DNA of 64,000 nucleotides, taken from Testudinibacter crocodili. GTDB lineage: Bacteria; Pseudomonadota; Gammaproteobacteria; Enterobacterales; Pasteurellaceae. The notes beneath the pieces are model-generated. The model searched no databases. It worked only from the letters and a program-made list of their open reading frames with translations, and was not told the origin of the DNA. The stretch covers positions 34,840 to 98,839 of the forward strand of contig VDHG01000037.1 of the NCBI GenBank assembly GCA_006228005.1, given 5' to 3'. This document shows positions 47,286-57,576 of this stretch, one piece after another. Position numbers and translations under genes: made by a program. The stretch's first letter is position 1. Each line of letters opens with the position of its first letter.

Positions 47286-48604
47286 TGGAATGGTTAACGT
47301 CTTGGGAGTGGTTTATACCAATGATAATGCTGTTATCATTTATCATCTTGGTTTTCATCGGTGTACCGATCTCCTTCTCTATTGGTATTTCAACTATTGT
47401 TACCGGCAGCTTAATGTTGCCCACCGATGTGACAGTAATTACCGCGGGTCAAAAAATCGCTACCGGCTTGGATAGCTTCTCTTTATTGGCTATTCCGTTT
47501 TTTATTCTTGCCGGTTCTATGATGAACAGCGGTGGTATTGCAATTCGGTTAATCAATTTCTCTCAAGTGTTGGTCGGACGCGTTCCCGGCTCACTTGGCC
47601 ATGTTAATGTGATGGCAAATATGATGTTCGGCTCTATTTCTGGCTCTGCTGTGGCAGCCGCAGCGGCAGTAGGCGGAACCATGGCGCCGCTCCAGAAAAA
47701 AGCCGGTTATGATCCCGCCTATTCAGCTGCCATTAATGTCACCTCTTGCATTTCAGGTTTGTTAATTCCACCATCAAACGTCATGATTGTTTATGCCTTA
47801 ACCGCCGGCGGAATTTCCGTTGCCACCTTATTTATGGCTGGTTATCTCCCAGGTTTCCTGATGGGTTTTGGAATTATGTTAGTTAACTATGTTTTGGCTA
47901 AAAAACGCAATTATCCGCTTTTGGAAAAACCGACATTAAACCTGTTTATTAAGTATATGTTAGATGCGATACCAAGTTTGTTGATGGTTGTGGTGGTTAT
48001 CGGTGGGATCTTAGGCGGAATTTTTACTGCAACAGAAGCCTCTGCCATCGCAGTTGTCTATACTTTTGTTTTATCCGTGTTGATTTATCGCGAAATTAAA
48101 CTGAAAGATTTACCATCGATTATTTTAGATGCGGTGATCACAACTTCTATTGTTTTATTCTTAGTTGGGGTATCGGTATCGATGTCTTGGATTATGACCA
48201 ATGCCGATATTCCTTATATGATAAATGATTTATTGATTAGCATCTCAGATAACTTAATTATCATTCTGTTAATTATCAACATCATCTTACTGATGATCGG
48301 GATATTCATGGATATGACCCCGGCTGTGCTGATTTTTACTCCAATTTTTTTACCAATCGTGACAGAAATGGGAATGGATCCGGTACATTTTGGGATTATG
48401 ATGATTTTTAATCTCTGTATCGGCTTATGTACCCCGCCTGTCGGTAGTGCACTGTTCGTTGGCTGTTCGGTTTCCGGCGTGAAACTACAAAATCTGATTA
48501 AACCAATGCTGCCATTCTTCTCTATCTTGCTGATCTCCTTATTCTTAGTGACCTATATTCCAGATATTTCATTGGTATTACCTAAGCTGCTTGGAATGAT
48601 GTAG
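47282..48604 (+). CDS. TRAP transporter large permease (DctM family)
   Basis: The product has 440 residues with about 12 membrane segments. It has the ion-transporter-superfamily features [47 protein letters not shown] and [18 protein letters not shown], all typical of DctM. It moves the acidic sugar with sodium ions. The ATG overlaps the small-permease stop (ATGATGG); either of two adjacent ATGs could be used. A terminator separates it from exuR, although read-through is possible. Confidence 0.9.
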   Translation: MMEWLTSWEWFIPMIMLLSFIILVFIGVPISFSIGISTIVTGSLMLPTDVTVITAGQKIATGLDSFSLLAIPFFILAGSMMNSGGIAIRLINFSQVLVGRVPGSLGHVNVMANMMFGSISGSAVAAAAAVGGTMAPLQKKAGYDPAYSAAINVTSCISGLLIPPSNVMIVYALTAGGISVATLFMAGYLPGFLMGFGIMLVNYVLAKKRNYPLLEKPTLNLFIKYMLDAIPSLLMVVVVIGGILGGIFTATEASAIAVVYTFVLSVLIYREIKLKDLPSIILDAVITTSIVLFLVGVSVSMSWIMTNADIPYMINDLLISISDNLIIILLIINIILLMIGIFMDMTPAVLIFTPIFLPIVTEMGMDPVHFGIMMIFNLCIGLCTPPVGSALFVGCSVSGVKLQNLIKPMLPFFSILLISLFLVTYIPDISLVLPKLLGMM

Positions 48605-48621
48605 AATACAAAAAGTATGAC

Positions 48622-48656
48622 AAGTACCTCATGTCTACAATAGAGGTACTTTTAAT
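48622..48656 (+). terminator. Terminator of the TRAP operon
   Basis: AAGTACCTC and GAGGTACTT form a 9-bp stem with a 12-base loop, followed by TTAATTT, 20 bases after the large-permease stop and about 35 before exuR. Confidence 0.75.
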
Positions 48657-48690
48657 TTGTATAATATATTCCAGCCGGAAGGAACAAAAA

Positions 48691-49464
48691 ATGGAATGGA
48701 TTGAGAATCAAAGGCTATATCAACAACTGGCTCAGGTGTTAAAAACCAGAATCGAAACCGGAATTTATCCGGTGGGCGACAAATTGCCGCCGGAACGTTC
48801 TATTGTCGAAGAAATGAATGTCAGCCGAACCGTTGTCAGAGAAGCAATTATTTCGTTGGAAGTCGAGGGGTATGTTGAAGTCAGAAAAGGATCTGGGATT
48901 CATGTTATCTCCAACAAACCCGATGATGTTATCTTGCCGGGAAAAGGGCTAGAGTTCGCAACCTGTGGGCCATTTGAGTTGTTACAAGCAAGGCAACTGA
49001 TCGAAAGTAATATTGCTGAGTTTGCAGCAACACAGGTCACTAAAGAGGATATGGTTGCATTATTGGAAATTCAAAAAAATGCCCGTCAGGAAGACCGCTT
49101 TAGAGACTCCGAATGGGATTTGGCATTTCATACCCGTATTGCCAAAATCACTCGCAATTCATCATTAGTCACCATCGTTCAAGAGATGTGGCGGCAAAGA
49201 ACATTAAATCCATATTGGCTAAAATTACATGAACATATTGATGCCCGCTCAATCGACAGTTGGTGTGATGAACATGATAAAATTCTGGATGCCCTAATGC
49301 GTAAAGATGCAGAAGCCGCCAAAATAGCAATGTGGCAACACCTGGAAAATACTAAGCAAATGTTATTTAACGGTGCCAATGATGATTTTGAAATAAGTAT
49401 GGATCACTTCATGTTCTCTGACAATCCGGTTATCCATCTGAATCCCAATATCAAACATAAATAG
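48691..49464 (+). CDS. exuR: Hexuronate regulator ExuR (GntR/FadR family)
   Basis: The product has 257 residues (E. coli ExuR 258). The winged helix includes [40 protein letters not shown] and [10 protein letters not shown]; the FCD domain has [20 protein letters not shown] and [20 protein letters not shown], closely matching ExuR. It represses hexuronate transport and catabolism genes. The ATG at 48691 has GGAAGGAAC ahead; an earlier ATG lies inside the terminator. The second regulator of the cluster, more ExuR-like than the one at 38156. Confidence 0.94.
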   Translation: MEWIENQRLYQQLAQVLKTRIETGIYPVGDKLPPERSIVEEMNVSRTVVREAIISLEVEGYVEVRKGSGIHVISNKPDDVILPGKGLEFATCGPFELLQARQLIESNIAEFAATQVTKEDMVALLEIQKNARQEDRFRDSEWDLAFHTRIAKITRNSSLVTIVQEMWRQRTLNPYWLKLHEHIDARSIDSWCDEHDKILDALMRKDAEAAKIAMWQHLENTKQMLFNGANDDFEISMDHFMFSDNPVIHLNPNIKHK

Positions 49465-49596
49465 TCTATTAAAGTGCGGTTATAAAAACAGCCAATAATA
49501 ATGCGTTATTATTGGTCCAATTTCTCGGATTAATCAGTTTTGTTCTGAGAATTTTATTATTTTATCAAAAAACACATAATTAATCATATAACCACT

Positions 49597-49644
49597 AAAA
49601 AACCGCACTTCACCAGTCTTATTAGACTAGTAAAGTGCGGTTTT
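49597..49644. terminator. Bidirectional uptake-signal hairpin between exuR and adhE
   Basis: AAAACCGCACTT and AAGTGCGGTTTT form the outer arms and AGTCT-TATT-AGACT the inner stem, with T-runs on both strands. It lies between convergent exuR and adhE and probably terminates both. Confidence 0.82.
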
Positions 49645-49673
49645 GTTTATTGAGCTAAAACTAACGTGTCGTT

Positions 49674-52295
49674 TTACTTATCACCATAAAACGCCTTGGT
49701 TAAGATCTGCTCCATATCTTCCACCATTGGTAAGCGTGGATTGGCTGGGGAGCATTGGTCTTCAAATGCCAACAGGGCGATATCACGACGGCTGTCCATC
49801 CACTCTTGTTCGTTGAGACCTTGATCTTTAAACGACATTTTGATGCCGACTTTTTGTGCCAAATCAGAACACGCTTGAGCAAAAGATTCAACGCCTTCCG
49901 CTGCCGTTGTGCTTGGCAAGCCTAACATTTTGGCGATTTCTTGGTATTTCACATCGGCTTTGTAGTAGTTATATTTCGGCCAAGTTGCGGTTTTTTGCGG
50001 GCGAGTGCCATTATAACGGATCACATGCGGCATCAAAATCGCATTGGTGCGACCGTGAGGGGTGTGGAAACGACCGCCGATTTTGTGCGCCATCGAGTGA
50101 TTCATGCCCAAGAAGGCGTTGGCAAATGCCATCCCTGCGATGGTTGAGGCGTTATGCATTTTTTCACGTGCTTCCGGATCAGAGGCGCCGTTTTTCACCG
50201 AGCGCTCTAAATATTCAAACACCAGTTTAATCGCTTGCAATGCCAAACCGTCGGTAAAGTCGTTCGCCAAGGTGGACACATAGGCTTCGGTGGCGTGGGT
50301 CAACACATCTAAACCAGTGTCGGCAGTCACGTGTGCCGGCACGCTCATGGTGAATGACGGATCGACAATCGCAATGGTCGGGGTCAACGAATAATCCGCA
50401 ATCGGGTATTTTTTATCGCCTTCGGTGATCACCGCAAACGGGGTCACTTCAGAACCGGTACCGGACGTAGTCGGGATGCCGATAAATTTCGCTTTGCGCC
50501 CTAATTGCGGGAATTTGAACGCCCGCTTGCGAATATCCATGAATTTTTGTACCAAATCACGGAAATCTACTTCCGGTTGCTCATAGAACAGCCACATCAC
50601 TTTTGCCGCATCCATCGCCGAGCCGCCGCCCAACGCAATGATGGTGTCCGGCTGGTAGTTGCGCAACAATTCGGTGCCGCGACGCACGGTTTCGATGCTT
50701 GGATCCGGCTCAACATCAGCAAACAGTTGATACGTCACATGGTTGCCACGTGTGGTCAATTGATGGGCAATTTTTTCCACAAAGCCCAAATCGACCATCG
50801 TGCGGTCGGTGACGATCACCACGCGCTCCACGCCTTTCATTGATTGTAAATATTGAATAGAGTCACGTTCAAAATAGATTTTTGAAGGCACTTTAAACCA
50901 CTGCATATTATTTCTCCGTCTGCCAACCCGTTTGATATTTAAAAGATTCACCGCACTTACGTTGTTGCCGACGGAATTTTTACCATAAGAACCACAACCT
51001 AACGTCAGGGAAGGCAGGAAGGAGTTATACACATCGCCGATACCGCCGAAAGTGGACGGTGAATTCCAAATCACCCGAATCGCTTTCACTCGTTCACCAT
51101 ATTCTTTGGCGATCTTGGCATCTTTGGTATGAATAGCAGCAGAGTGGCCCAAACCATGGAAATTCACCATTTGTTCCGAGAGTTCAAAGCCTTTTTCGGT
51201 TGAATCCGATTTTAAGATCGCCAGCACCGGCGACAGTTTTTCACGAGTCAGCGGCTCTTTTTCCCCGACTAACGCACATTCAGCCGCCAGAATATTGGTT
51301 TTTTCCGGCACGCTGAAACCGGCTTGTTGTGCGATCCAGAAAGCAGATTTGCCCACTACATTCGGGTTCAATTTGGCACCGGAGCAGTTGCTGCTGTTGG
51401 CTTTCACGCCGAAAATAAATTCTTCCAACAGGGCTTTTTCTTTTTTATTGACGAAATACACGCCATAAGATTTCATCTCAGCGACAAATTCGTCATACAC
51501 TTCTTTGTCGACAATCGCTGCTTGTTCACTGGCACAGATCATACCGTTGTCAAACGATTTGGACATCACAATATCGTGAGTCGCTTGTTTGATGTCAGCG
51601 GTTTTTTCCACATACGCCGGCACATTACCCGCGCCGACGCCCAATGCCGGTTTGCCGCAGGAGTAAGCCGCTTCCACCATTGCATTGCCGCCAGTAGCTA
51701 AAATAGTGGCGATGCCTGGGTGTTTCATCAATGCCGCAGTGCCTTCCATCGACGGTTTTTCAATCCACTGCACGCAATTTTTCGGTGCCCCGGCAGCGAC
51801 TGCTGCTTCATACACCACACGCGCCGCATGGGCAGAACATTGTTGTGCCGACGGGTGGAATGCAAATACAATCGGGTTACGGGTTTTCAACGCGATTAAC
51901 GCCTTGAAAATCGCAGTTGAGGTCGGATTGGTAGTCGGGGTAATTCCGCAAACCACTCCAACTGGATCGGCAATTTCAGTAATCCCGGTGACATCATCAT
52001 CACTGATCACGCCGACAGTTTTCAAACGGCGCATATTATTCACCACATATTCGCAGGCGAATAAATTTTTAGTAGCCTTGTCTTCAAACACGCCACGGCC
52101 AGTCTCTTCGACCGCATGCAGCGCCAGCACGCCGTGCTGATCCAGTGCGGCAACTGAGGCTTTCGCCACAATATAGTCCACTTGCTCTTGATTCAGCTTG
52201 CGAAACTCTTCAAGGGCAATCAGACCGTTTTCAACCAAATGATTGACTTCCGCCTGTGCCGGACTGACAGCAACATCCGCTGTTGTTTTGCTCAT
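49674..52295 (-). CDS. adhE: Bifunctional acetaldehyde-CoA/alcohol dehydrogenase
   Basis: The product has 873 residues (E. coli 891). The N-terminal aldehyde dehydrogenase domain has the catalytic Cys254 in FDNGMICASEQ; a linker follows; the iron alcohol dehydrogenase domain (from about 450) has ALGGGSAMDAAK, IPTTSGTGSEVTPFAV and FLGMNHSMAHKIGG with the metal-binding histidines. It reduces acetyl-CoA to ethanol under anaerobic conditions and forms spirosomes in related bacteria. The ATG at 52295 follows AGGAGAAATC; an upstream ATG would lie beyond the ribosome site. A CRP-like site lies 94 bases upstream. Confidence 0.96.
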   Translation of the reverse strand: MSKTTADVAVSPAQAEVNHLVENGLIALEEFRKLNQEQVDYIVAKASVAALDQHGVLALHAVEETGRGVFEDKATKNLFACEYVVNNMRRLKTVGVISDDDVTGITEIADPVGVVCGITPTTNPTSTAIFKALIALKTRNPIVFAFHPSAQQCSAHAARVVYEAAVAAGAPKNCVQWIEKPSMEGTAALMKHPGIATILATGGNAMVEAAYSCGKPALGVGAGNVPAYVEKTADIKQATHDIVMSKSFDNGMICASEQAAIVDKEVYDEFVAEMKSYGVYFVNKKEKALLEEFIFGVKANSSNCSGAKLNPNVVGKSAFWIAQQAGFSVPEKTNILAAECALVGEKEPLTREKLSPVLAILKSDSTEKGFELSEQMVNFHGLGHSAAIHTKDAKIAKEYGERVKAIRVIWNSPSTFGGIGDVYNSFLPSLTLGCGSYGKNSVGNNVSAVNLLNIKRVGRRRNNMQWFKVPSKIYFERDSIQYLQSMKGVERVVIVTDRTMVDLGFVEKIAHQLTTRGNHVTYQLFADVEPDPSIETVRRGTELLRNYQPDTIIALGGGSAMDAAKVMWLFYEQPEVDFRDLVQKFMDIRKRAFKFPQLGRKAKFIGIPTTSGTGSEVTPFAVITEGDKKYPIADYSLTPTIAIVDPSFTMSVPAHVTADTGLDVLTHATEAYVSTLANDFTDGLALQAIKLVFEYLERSVKNGASDPEAREKMHNASTIAGMAFANAFLGMNHSMAHKIGGRFHTPHGRTNAILMPHVIRYNGTRPQKTATWPKYNYYKADVKYQEIAKMLGLPSTTAAEGVESFAQACSDLAQKVGIKMSFKDQGLNEQEWMDSRRDIALLAFEDQCSPANPRLPMVEDMEQILTKAFYGDK

Positions 52296-52388
52296 AGTGA
52301 TTTCTCCTAAAGTTAATAAATTAAAAAATTTTCTGGGAAAAATTATAGGCGCTTGAAGCAAATATTTAAGCGTTATTTACCTCTAAAG

Positions 52389-52404
52389 AGTGATCTAGAT
52401 CACA
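52389..52404. promoter_or_regulatory. CRP-like site upstream of adhE
   Basis: AGTGATCTAGATCACA matches TGTGA-N6-TCACA at nine of ten informative positions, 94 bases before the adhE start on the minus strand. The core TGATCTAGATCA also resembles an FNR dyad, so either regulator is possible. The rest of the 317-base gap to rraB holds an uptake signal and the second TAGGGTCTGTTGAT copy. Confidence 0.65.
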
Positions 52405-52523
52405 CATTGTGCAAACTCGAATTAAATCTTAACAAGTGGATAACTGTTTTTTAAAAAGTGGTTGTTTAAAAAAGCGATTATCTAAAAAACGGTTTAAAAC
52501 CGCACTTTGCTTTCCGCCACTAC

Positions 52524-52537
52524 ATCAACAGACCCTA
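52524..52537 (-). repeat. TAGGGTCTGTTGAT motif, copy 2 (reverse)
   Basis: This site has the same 14 bases as the copies at 41022 and 63940, with the preceding TTT shared with the latter. It lies between adhE and rraB with no adjoining element. Confidence 0.45.
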
Positions 52538-52612
52538 AAATTCCATTGTGCTATTTGTAGCCGAGCCTTACAATGAAACGGTAAATTCAACTTCATATTT
52601 AAAGGAGAGGCT

Positions 52613-53062
52613 ATGAAACCGAGTAAAGCCGAACGATTGCAAGAAACTCAAGAGATTATCCAAGATTTGCTGAACGACGGCAGCGATCCACAAGCGCTAT
52701 ACATCATCGAGCACCACGTCTCGCATCGTGATTTCGACAAGCTGGAAAAAATCGCAGTTGACGCATTCAAAGCCGGTTACGAAGTGTCCGAAGCTGAAGA
52801 GCTGGAAGATGAAGACGGGCATGATATTTTCTGCTGCGACATCATCAGCGAGATCGAATTGAAAGCCGAATTAATCGGCGCACAACAAGAAGAACTGATT
52901 CCCCTGATCGAAAAACACGGCGGTCTTTACGACGGCTGGGGAACCTATTTTGAAGATCCGAATGCCGACGACGACGAGTACGGCAACGACGGCGAGTTTT
53001 TCGATGAAGATGATGAAGATGATGATTATGACGATGAAGAAGAGCAGGATACCCGGCACTAA
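52613..53062 (+). CDS. rraB: Regulator of RNase E activity B
   Basis: The product has 149 residues (E. coli RraB 138). The core shares [43 protein letters not shown] and [14 protein letters not shown] with RraB, followed by an unusually long acidic tail (about 118-147, almost all Asp/Glu). RraB binds the C-terminal part of RNase E and inhibits it. Strong ribosome site AAAGGAGAGG. Monocistronic and followed by a strong terminator. Confidence 0.93.
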   Translation: MKPSKAERLQETQEIIQDLLNDGSDPQALYIIEHHVSHRDFDKLEKIAVDAFKAGYEVSEAEELEDEDGHDIFCCDIISEIELKAELIGAQQEELIPLIEKHGGLYDGWGTYFEDPNADDDEYGNDGEFFDEDDEDDDYDDEEEQDTRH

Positions 53063-53100
53063 CCGCACTTTTCATATCACATTACACTGATTTATCAACC

Positions 53101-53124
53101 GCAGCCCTTTCGGGCTGCTTTTTT
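53101..53124 (+). terminator. Terminator of rraB
   Basis: GCAGCCC, TTTC, GGGCTGC form a perfect 7-bp stem followed directly by six Ts, about 40 bases after the rraB stop. Confidence 0.92.
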
Positions 53125-53286
53125 ATGCTCACTACAGCACTCTTCTTTATGCCGATTTACCCGGATTATAAAAAATAGACATCCCCCTTATCTTAAGGTA
53201 AATCATTGTGATTGTTCAGTTAAATTACAGATAATACCTTGCCGTTACTTTTTTTATTGCATAAAGTGTCGCCGTCTTTTGGAGCT

Positions 53287-53310
53287 GAAAACGATTGTTA
53301 ACTCGTTTTC
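53287..53310. promoter_or_regulatory. Perfect palindrome upstream of the autotransporter
   Basis: GAAAACGA, TTGTTAAC, TCGTTTTC is a palindrome with perfect 8-bp outer arms and a near-symmetric centre, about 60 bases before the autotransporter start. It resembles a LacI/PurR-type operator more than a terminator (no T-run, AT-rich centre). The rest of the 308-base gap shows nothing further except AT-rich promoter-like DNA. Confidence 0.5.
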
Positions 53311-53370
53311 ATCAGTATGATTTTAAAAAACAGCAGCCCCCATATTTATAATAATAAAGCAGGAGTTTTA

Positions 53371-56289
53371 ATGTTTAAATTTAACCCATCTTACTTGAAT
53401 TTAGTGATCAGTACTGCCCTCTTTGGCGCTCAAGTTCAAGCCACCCCCTTAAGTAAAGATCAAGAAGCTTTAGCTTCCTATTTGAAACAACCAAAAGAAG
53501 CGATTGGCTTGACAGATAATATTGCAGCCCGTTATAACGGCAACGGCGTGGTGATCGGTGTAGTCGATACCGGATTTTTTAACCAGCACCCTTTATTGAA
53601 AAATAAGCAAAATATCATTCCATTGCCTTTCGCACTAACACTGAACGGCAAACCTTACACCTTTGACCCGAACCTCTTGGCAGTGGCAGAAGATCAGAAT
53701 AGTGAAAAATTGATTTATAGCAGCCACGGCGGAGAAGTAAGCGGGGTTATTGTCGCTGACGCACAAAAATCCAAATTCAATTCACAACTGGATTATTTTG
53801 GCGGCATCGCAAAAGGTGCAACCTTATATCAGACTTCCTACGAAGCAACCCATGATCCAATCGCAGATAGCGGCGATCAGCAACAAGACAAAAAATTGCT
53901 GCTCGGTAAAAATCCGCTGTCACGCACCATGTTTGCCGGTGCTATCAATAATATGATTGATAAAACAACGACACTGCATGTGATGAACCATAGTTGGAAT
54001 GAAGATCCGATTTCTAACCGTGTGGATGAGATGGATCGCGAATATAAAGGCACACTGGATTTATCCAACGTGCTAATCAATAGTTTACAACGGGCAACCG
54101 AAAAAGGGATTTTACAGGTTTTTGCCGCCGGCAACGAATCAAAACGCCAACCGGGAATTTTGGCCGCATTACCACGCTATTTCCCACAAATGGAGAAGCA
54201 CTATCTATCGGTGATTGCAGTCAGCGCAGATCACCGGCTGGAAAGCTATTCTAATCATTGCGGCGTCAGCAAAAACTGGTGTATCGCAGCCCCCGGCAGC
54301 ATGGTATTGCTAGCAGCAAAAGGCGATCCGCAAGCCGATGAAATCGATTATACCTTTGCCATTGAAGAAGGTACCTCTTATGCAGCACCAGCGGTCAGTG
54401 CCGCCGCCGCAGTGTTGAAACAACGCTTTGATTATATGAGTATGGCGCAGATACGTGATGTTATGCTCACCACCGCTACTGATTTGGGGAGTAAAGGCGT
54501 TGATGACCAATTCGGTTGGGGCATGCTGAATCTGAGCAAAGCAATCAATGGGCCGGCACAGTTACTCGCTGATGAAAGCTACAGCCTGAAACAAGATGAT
54601 CGCTGGTCGAACAGCCTAAGTGCCGGAGGGCGCCTGACGAAACAAGGAGCGGCAAGGCTGACATTGGCTGGCGACAGTAACCACTTAAAAGGGATTACCG
54701 TTGCCGCAGGTGGGCTGACGCTGCTGGGTGATACCCATTTAACGGAAAATGCGTTGGTTGAGCACGGCAATCTGGAAATCAACAAACGCCTGCAAAGCCA
54801 AACCGTGCAAATCAAAGCGCAAGGCAGCTTAAGCGGCGACGGTGTTATTGACGCTGCAACCGACATTAGCGGAACCCTGTACGCCGAAGGCATGCGCTTT
54901 TTACGACCACTAACATTAGGAGATACGACTTTGTTGGCGCTGCAAGCACCGCAGGGCATTATTGCCGATGGGAAAGCGGCAAAAGTGCGGTTGGCTGGGC
55001 GACTGACCACTGCCGAACTGACTACCGAGCTGAACGCTACCCAAGCAAAAACCGGGCAGACCGCAGCGCACTTGCTACAACTAGAAAACGGCGCAAGCTA
55101 CAGCGGCGGCTTTTCTGCCCTGATTCAACCGCAAGCGCTATTAACTCAAGGCTTGCGCTATGATTTGCAGTTTGCGCAGAACGCCGTTGTGCTGAACGTC
55201 AATACGGCAACCTTAACCACCAACAGCGCCAACCGCAATGAAGCTGCGGCAATCAACGCCTTAAACCAATTACGTGACAGCCGTCTGGCATTCAGCCGCA
55301 GCAATTACAACCAATGGCTGAACCGCACTTTGCAAAGCGGCGATTGGCAAGGCTTGCCCGCAAATTTGGGCAACAGTATTTATGCCAACGGAATCAGTTA
55401 TCTGCTCGATCAAGCGGCATTAAACCGCACTTTGTTACATCGTCAATTGTCAACAGCCACAACCTTGAAAAATGGTGAATGGCAAGTGTGGACGGAAAAC
55501 GGACGTGATAACAGCCGCTATCAGGCAAATCAGCATGGTACGGCGGTGAAATACAACGCCAAACAACTGACGTTGGGCATCAACAAAATGCTGTCCGAAC
55601 GGGCATTGCTGAGCCTGGCTTTAGCCAATAACCGCTTCGATATAAACCAAACTAACGCCAGCGCCGATATAGGTGAAACTCGTTTTTCTGCTGGCGGACG
55701 CTATTATCTGGGCTTGGCACCAAACTGGTTTATCGAAGGCGATTTGTCTTTGGCAACCATCAACTACAAGCAACAACGCCACTTTAACGGCGTAACCACC
55801 ACCGCTAAAGGCAAAACCCACGGCTGGAACGGTAACCTCGGTTTAAGTGTGGGTTATGTATGGCAACACAACGATTGGTCGCTGCAACCGACAATCGGCG
55901 TACAACTCAACCGCCTGAAACTGAAAGGCTTTAACGAACACCATAGCGAGCTGGCGCTGCGTACCGGCGGTATTCGCCAAAGCGAAGTCAATGCACTGCT
56001 GGATCTGAAGCTAGACCGCACTTTGCGCTATGCCGACTGGCTGTTGGTGCCGAGTATTTCGGTTGCCTATATCCAGCACTTAGCTTCCCGCCCGCTTGAT
56101 GTCAGCAGTCAGCTAGATAACGTAACAATCACCCAAACGGCTACCGCCACCCAGCGTGCTCATTTGCGGACACAACTGGCGCTGGCAGTCAACTACTACG
56201 CTTGGCAGGCAACATTAGGTTGGCAGCACAACGGCTATCAACAGGAAAAAGGCAATAAGGCCTATCTGAATATCGCCTATCGCTTCTAA
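53371..56289 (+). CDS. Subtilisin-like serine protease autotransporter
   Basis: The product has 972 residues. It has a signal peptide of about 24 residues (to QVQA), an S8 protease domain with the catalytic triad Asp66 (VVDTGFF), His119 (SSHGGEV) and Ser336 (EEGTSYAAPA) and oxyanion Asn255 (AAGNES), a short beta-helix-like stretch (about 430-600), and a C-terminal beta barrel (about 700-972) ending AYLNIAYRF. It resembles serine-protease autotransporters such as Mannheimia Ssa1 and Neisseria NalP/AspA. It would be displayed at the cell surface or released. TamAB in this window might assist. The ATG at 53371 follows AGGAGTTTTA; an earlier ATG would precede the signal peptide by 18 residues. 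Confidence 0.92.
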   Translation: MFKFNPSYLNLVISTALFGAQVQATPLSKDQEALASYLKQPKEAIGLTDNIAARYNGNGVVIGVVDTGFFNQHPLLKNKQNIIPLPFALTLNGKPYTFDPNLLAVAEDQNSEKLIYSSHGGEVSGVIVADAQKSKFNSQLDYFGGIAKGATLYQTSYEATHDPIADSGDQQQDKKLLLGKNPLSRTMFAGAINNMIDKTTTLHVMNHSWNEDPISNRVDEMDREYKGTLDLSNVLINSLQRATEKGILQVFAAGNESKRQPGILAALPRYFPQMEKHYLSVIAVSADHRLESYSNHCGVSKNWCIAAPGSMVLLAAKGDPQADEIDYTFAIEEGTSYAAPAVSAAAAVLKQRFDYMSMAQIRDVMLTTATDLGSKGVDDQFGWGMLNLSKAINGPAQLLADESYSLKQDDRWSNSLSAGGRLTKQGAARLTLAGDSNHLKGITVAAGGLTLLGDTHLTENALVEHGNLEINKRLQSQTVQIKAQGSLSGDGVIDAATDISGTLYAEGMRFLRPLTLGDTTLLALQAPQGIIADGKAAKVRLAGRLTTAELTTELNATQAKTGQTAAHLLQLENGASYSGGFSALIQPQALLTQGLRYDLQFAQNAVVLNVNTATLTTNSANRNEAAAINALNQLRDSRLAFSRSNYNQWLNRTLQSGDWQGLPANLGNSIYANGISYLLDQAALNRTLLHRQLSTATTLKNGEWQVWTENGRDNSRYQANQHGTAVKYNAKQLTLGINKMLSERALLSLALANNRFDINQTNASADIGETRFSAGGRYYLGLAPNWFIEGDLSLATINYKQQRHFNGVTTTAKGKTHGWNGNLGLSVGYVWQHNDWSLQPTIGVQLNRLKLKGFNEHHSELALRTGGIRQSEVNALLDLKLDRTLRYADWLLVPSISVAYIQHLASRPLDVSSQLDNVTITQTATATQRAHLRTQLALAVNYYAWQATLGWQHNGYQQEKGNKAYLNIAYRF

Positions 56290-56320
56290 GTGTCGGCTTC
56301 TAAGCACTGCGATCAAAAAA

Positions 56321-56374
56321 GCCGCATCAATTAGTTATCTCGGGTCATAAAACCACTTTCGAGATCGATGCGGC
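56321..56374 (+). terminator. Long terminator hairpin downstream of the autotransporter
   Basis: GCCGCATC and GATGCGGC are the outer arms, with ATCTCG and CGAGAT nested inside, about 30 bases after the stop codon. CATTTT follows on the plus strand and six As precede it, so it can serve the convergent LysR gene as well. Confidence 0.72.
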
Positions 56375-56413
56375 TCATTTTGGTCTGCTTTTGCTGAGGC
56401 TCAATTTTACGCC

Positions 56414-57331
56414 CTAATAGTAGCTCTCAACAATTTTAGGATTTTTTTGGATATATTCCGCAATAACATTTTCCAACCAATTCATAAATACCCGAACACG
56501 TTGTGGCGGTGATTTATGCGGATAAAGCAAACATACCGGCAGCGATTCAGCTCGAAATTGCGGTAAAATTTCAACTAAACAGCCACTTGTAAGCAACGGT
56601 TCAACCAGATAGCGGTAAGTCTGGATAATTCCCATTCCAGCAGTCGCCGCATTACTTAATGAAGTCAGGTTATTAACACTGATATCGGAAGGCATCGCAA
56701 TATAATCACGTTTACCGGAATCGAAATATTCAAAACCTTCCGGCAATTGACGAAAACGAACAAAGCGGTGGTTTGGCAGATCGGTTAGTTGCATTGGTGT
56801 GCCATAACGGGAAAGATAATCTTGGCTGGCACAATTGACTTTCACCAAACGATAGAGTGGTTTGGCAATATAGTTCCCATCCAGCAAATGCCCAGTACGC
56901 AACATGCAATCAAAACCATCAGCCAACGGATTGGTCAGCATATCCTGCGTCAACAGCTCGACGCTGATATTTGGATAACGTTGTAGAAATTCAGATAACC
57001 GCGGGATAACAATATGTTGGGCGCCGCTTTGCTCCATTCCCATTCGTATCGGTCCGCTGATATTTGTCGGATTTTGGCGAAACATTGCATCAAATTCATT
57101 TAAATCGGCGAGTATCGACAAACATTTTTCATAGTAAGCTCGACCTTCATGCGTCACTTCAAGCGAACGCGTTGTGCGCCGTAAAAGTGCGGTATCAAGG
57201 CTTTTTTCCAAATCTCGCATTTGCCGAGATGCCGCACCGTTGGAAATATTCATAATCTCGGCAGCCCGTGAAAAACTGCCGGTTTCAACGATGTGTGTAA
57301 ATAATTTAATTTGCTGTATTTTATTTGTCAT
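56414..57331 (-). CDS. LysR-family transcriptional regulator
   Basis: The product has 305 residues. The N-terminal winged helix-turn-helix has FTHIVETGSFSRAAEIMNIS and GAASRQMRDLEKSLDTALL (about 10-50); the effector domain is of the CrgA/AaeR-like subgroup, with LADGFDCMLRTGHL and AATAGMGIIQTYRY. The ligand and targets are unknown. It is divergent from the coiled-coil membrane protein gene (246-base gap), which is its most likely target by position. One uptake signal lies near its start. Confidence 0.87.
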   Translation of the reverse strand: MTNKIQQIKLFTHIVETGSFSRAAEIMNISNGAASRQMRDLEKSLDTALLRRTTRSLEVTHEGRAYYEKCLSILADLNEFDAMFRQNPTNISGPIRMGMEQSGAQHIVIPRLSEFLQRYPNISVELLTQDMLTNPLADGFDCMLRTGHLLDGNYIAKPLYRLVKVNCASQDYLSRYGTPMQLTDLPNHRFVRFRQLPEGFEYFDSGKRDYIAMPSDISVNNLTSLSNAATAGMGIIQTYRYLVEPLLTSGCLVEILPQFRAESLPVCLLYPHKSPPQRVRVFMNWLENVIAEYIQKNPKIVESYY

Positions 57332-57576
57332 TTTTATATGCGCATTTCCGGTAATGTAATGTCCTGCCGAGTCTAATATTAAATACCCGTAATTAACTGA
57401 CTAAATATTAACAGAAAATTTTCTTTAATTTTTTTCACTAAGGTAAAAACTGTTTTGCATTTTGGAGCATTTATTCCTACATGCTGTCATTTTATAATGA
57501 TAAAGCTTCTCGCGAAAAGTATAGATTTCAAACAAACCCAATCACCTTTTTCCACTCAAACAAAGGGAATATCTAT

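Noticed and set aside
49856..52140. Long open frames on the plus strand opposite adhE
   Set aside because: They follow the codon pattern of adhE in antisense, have no ribosome sites and no protein-like composition; adhE is unmistakable.
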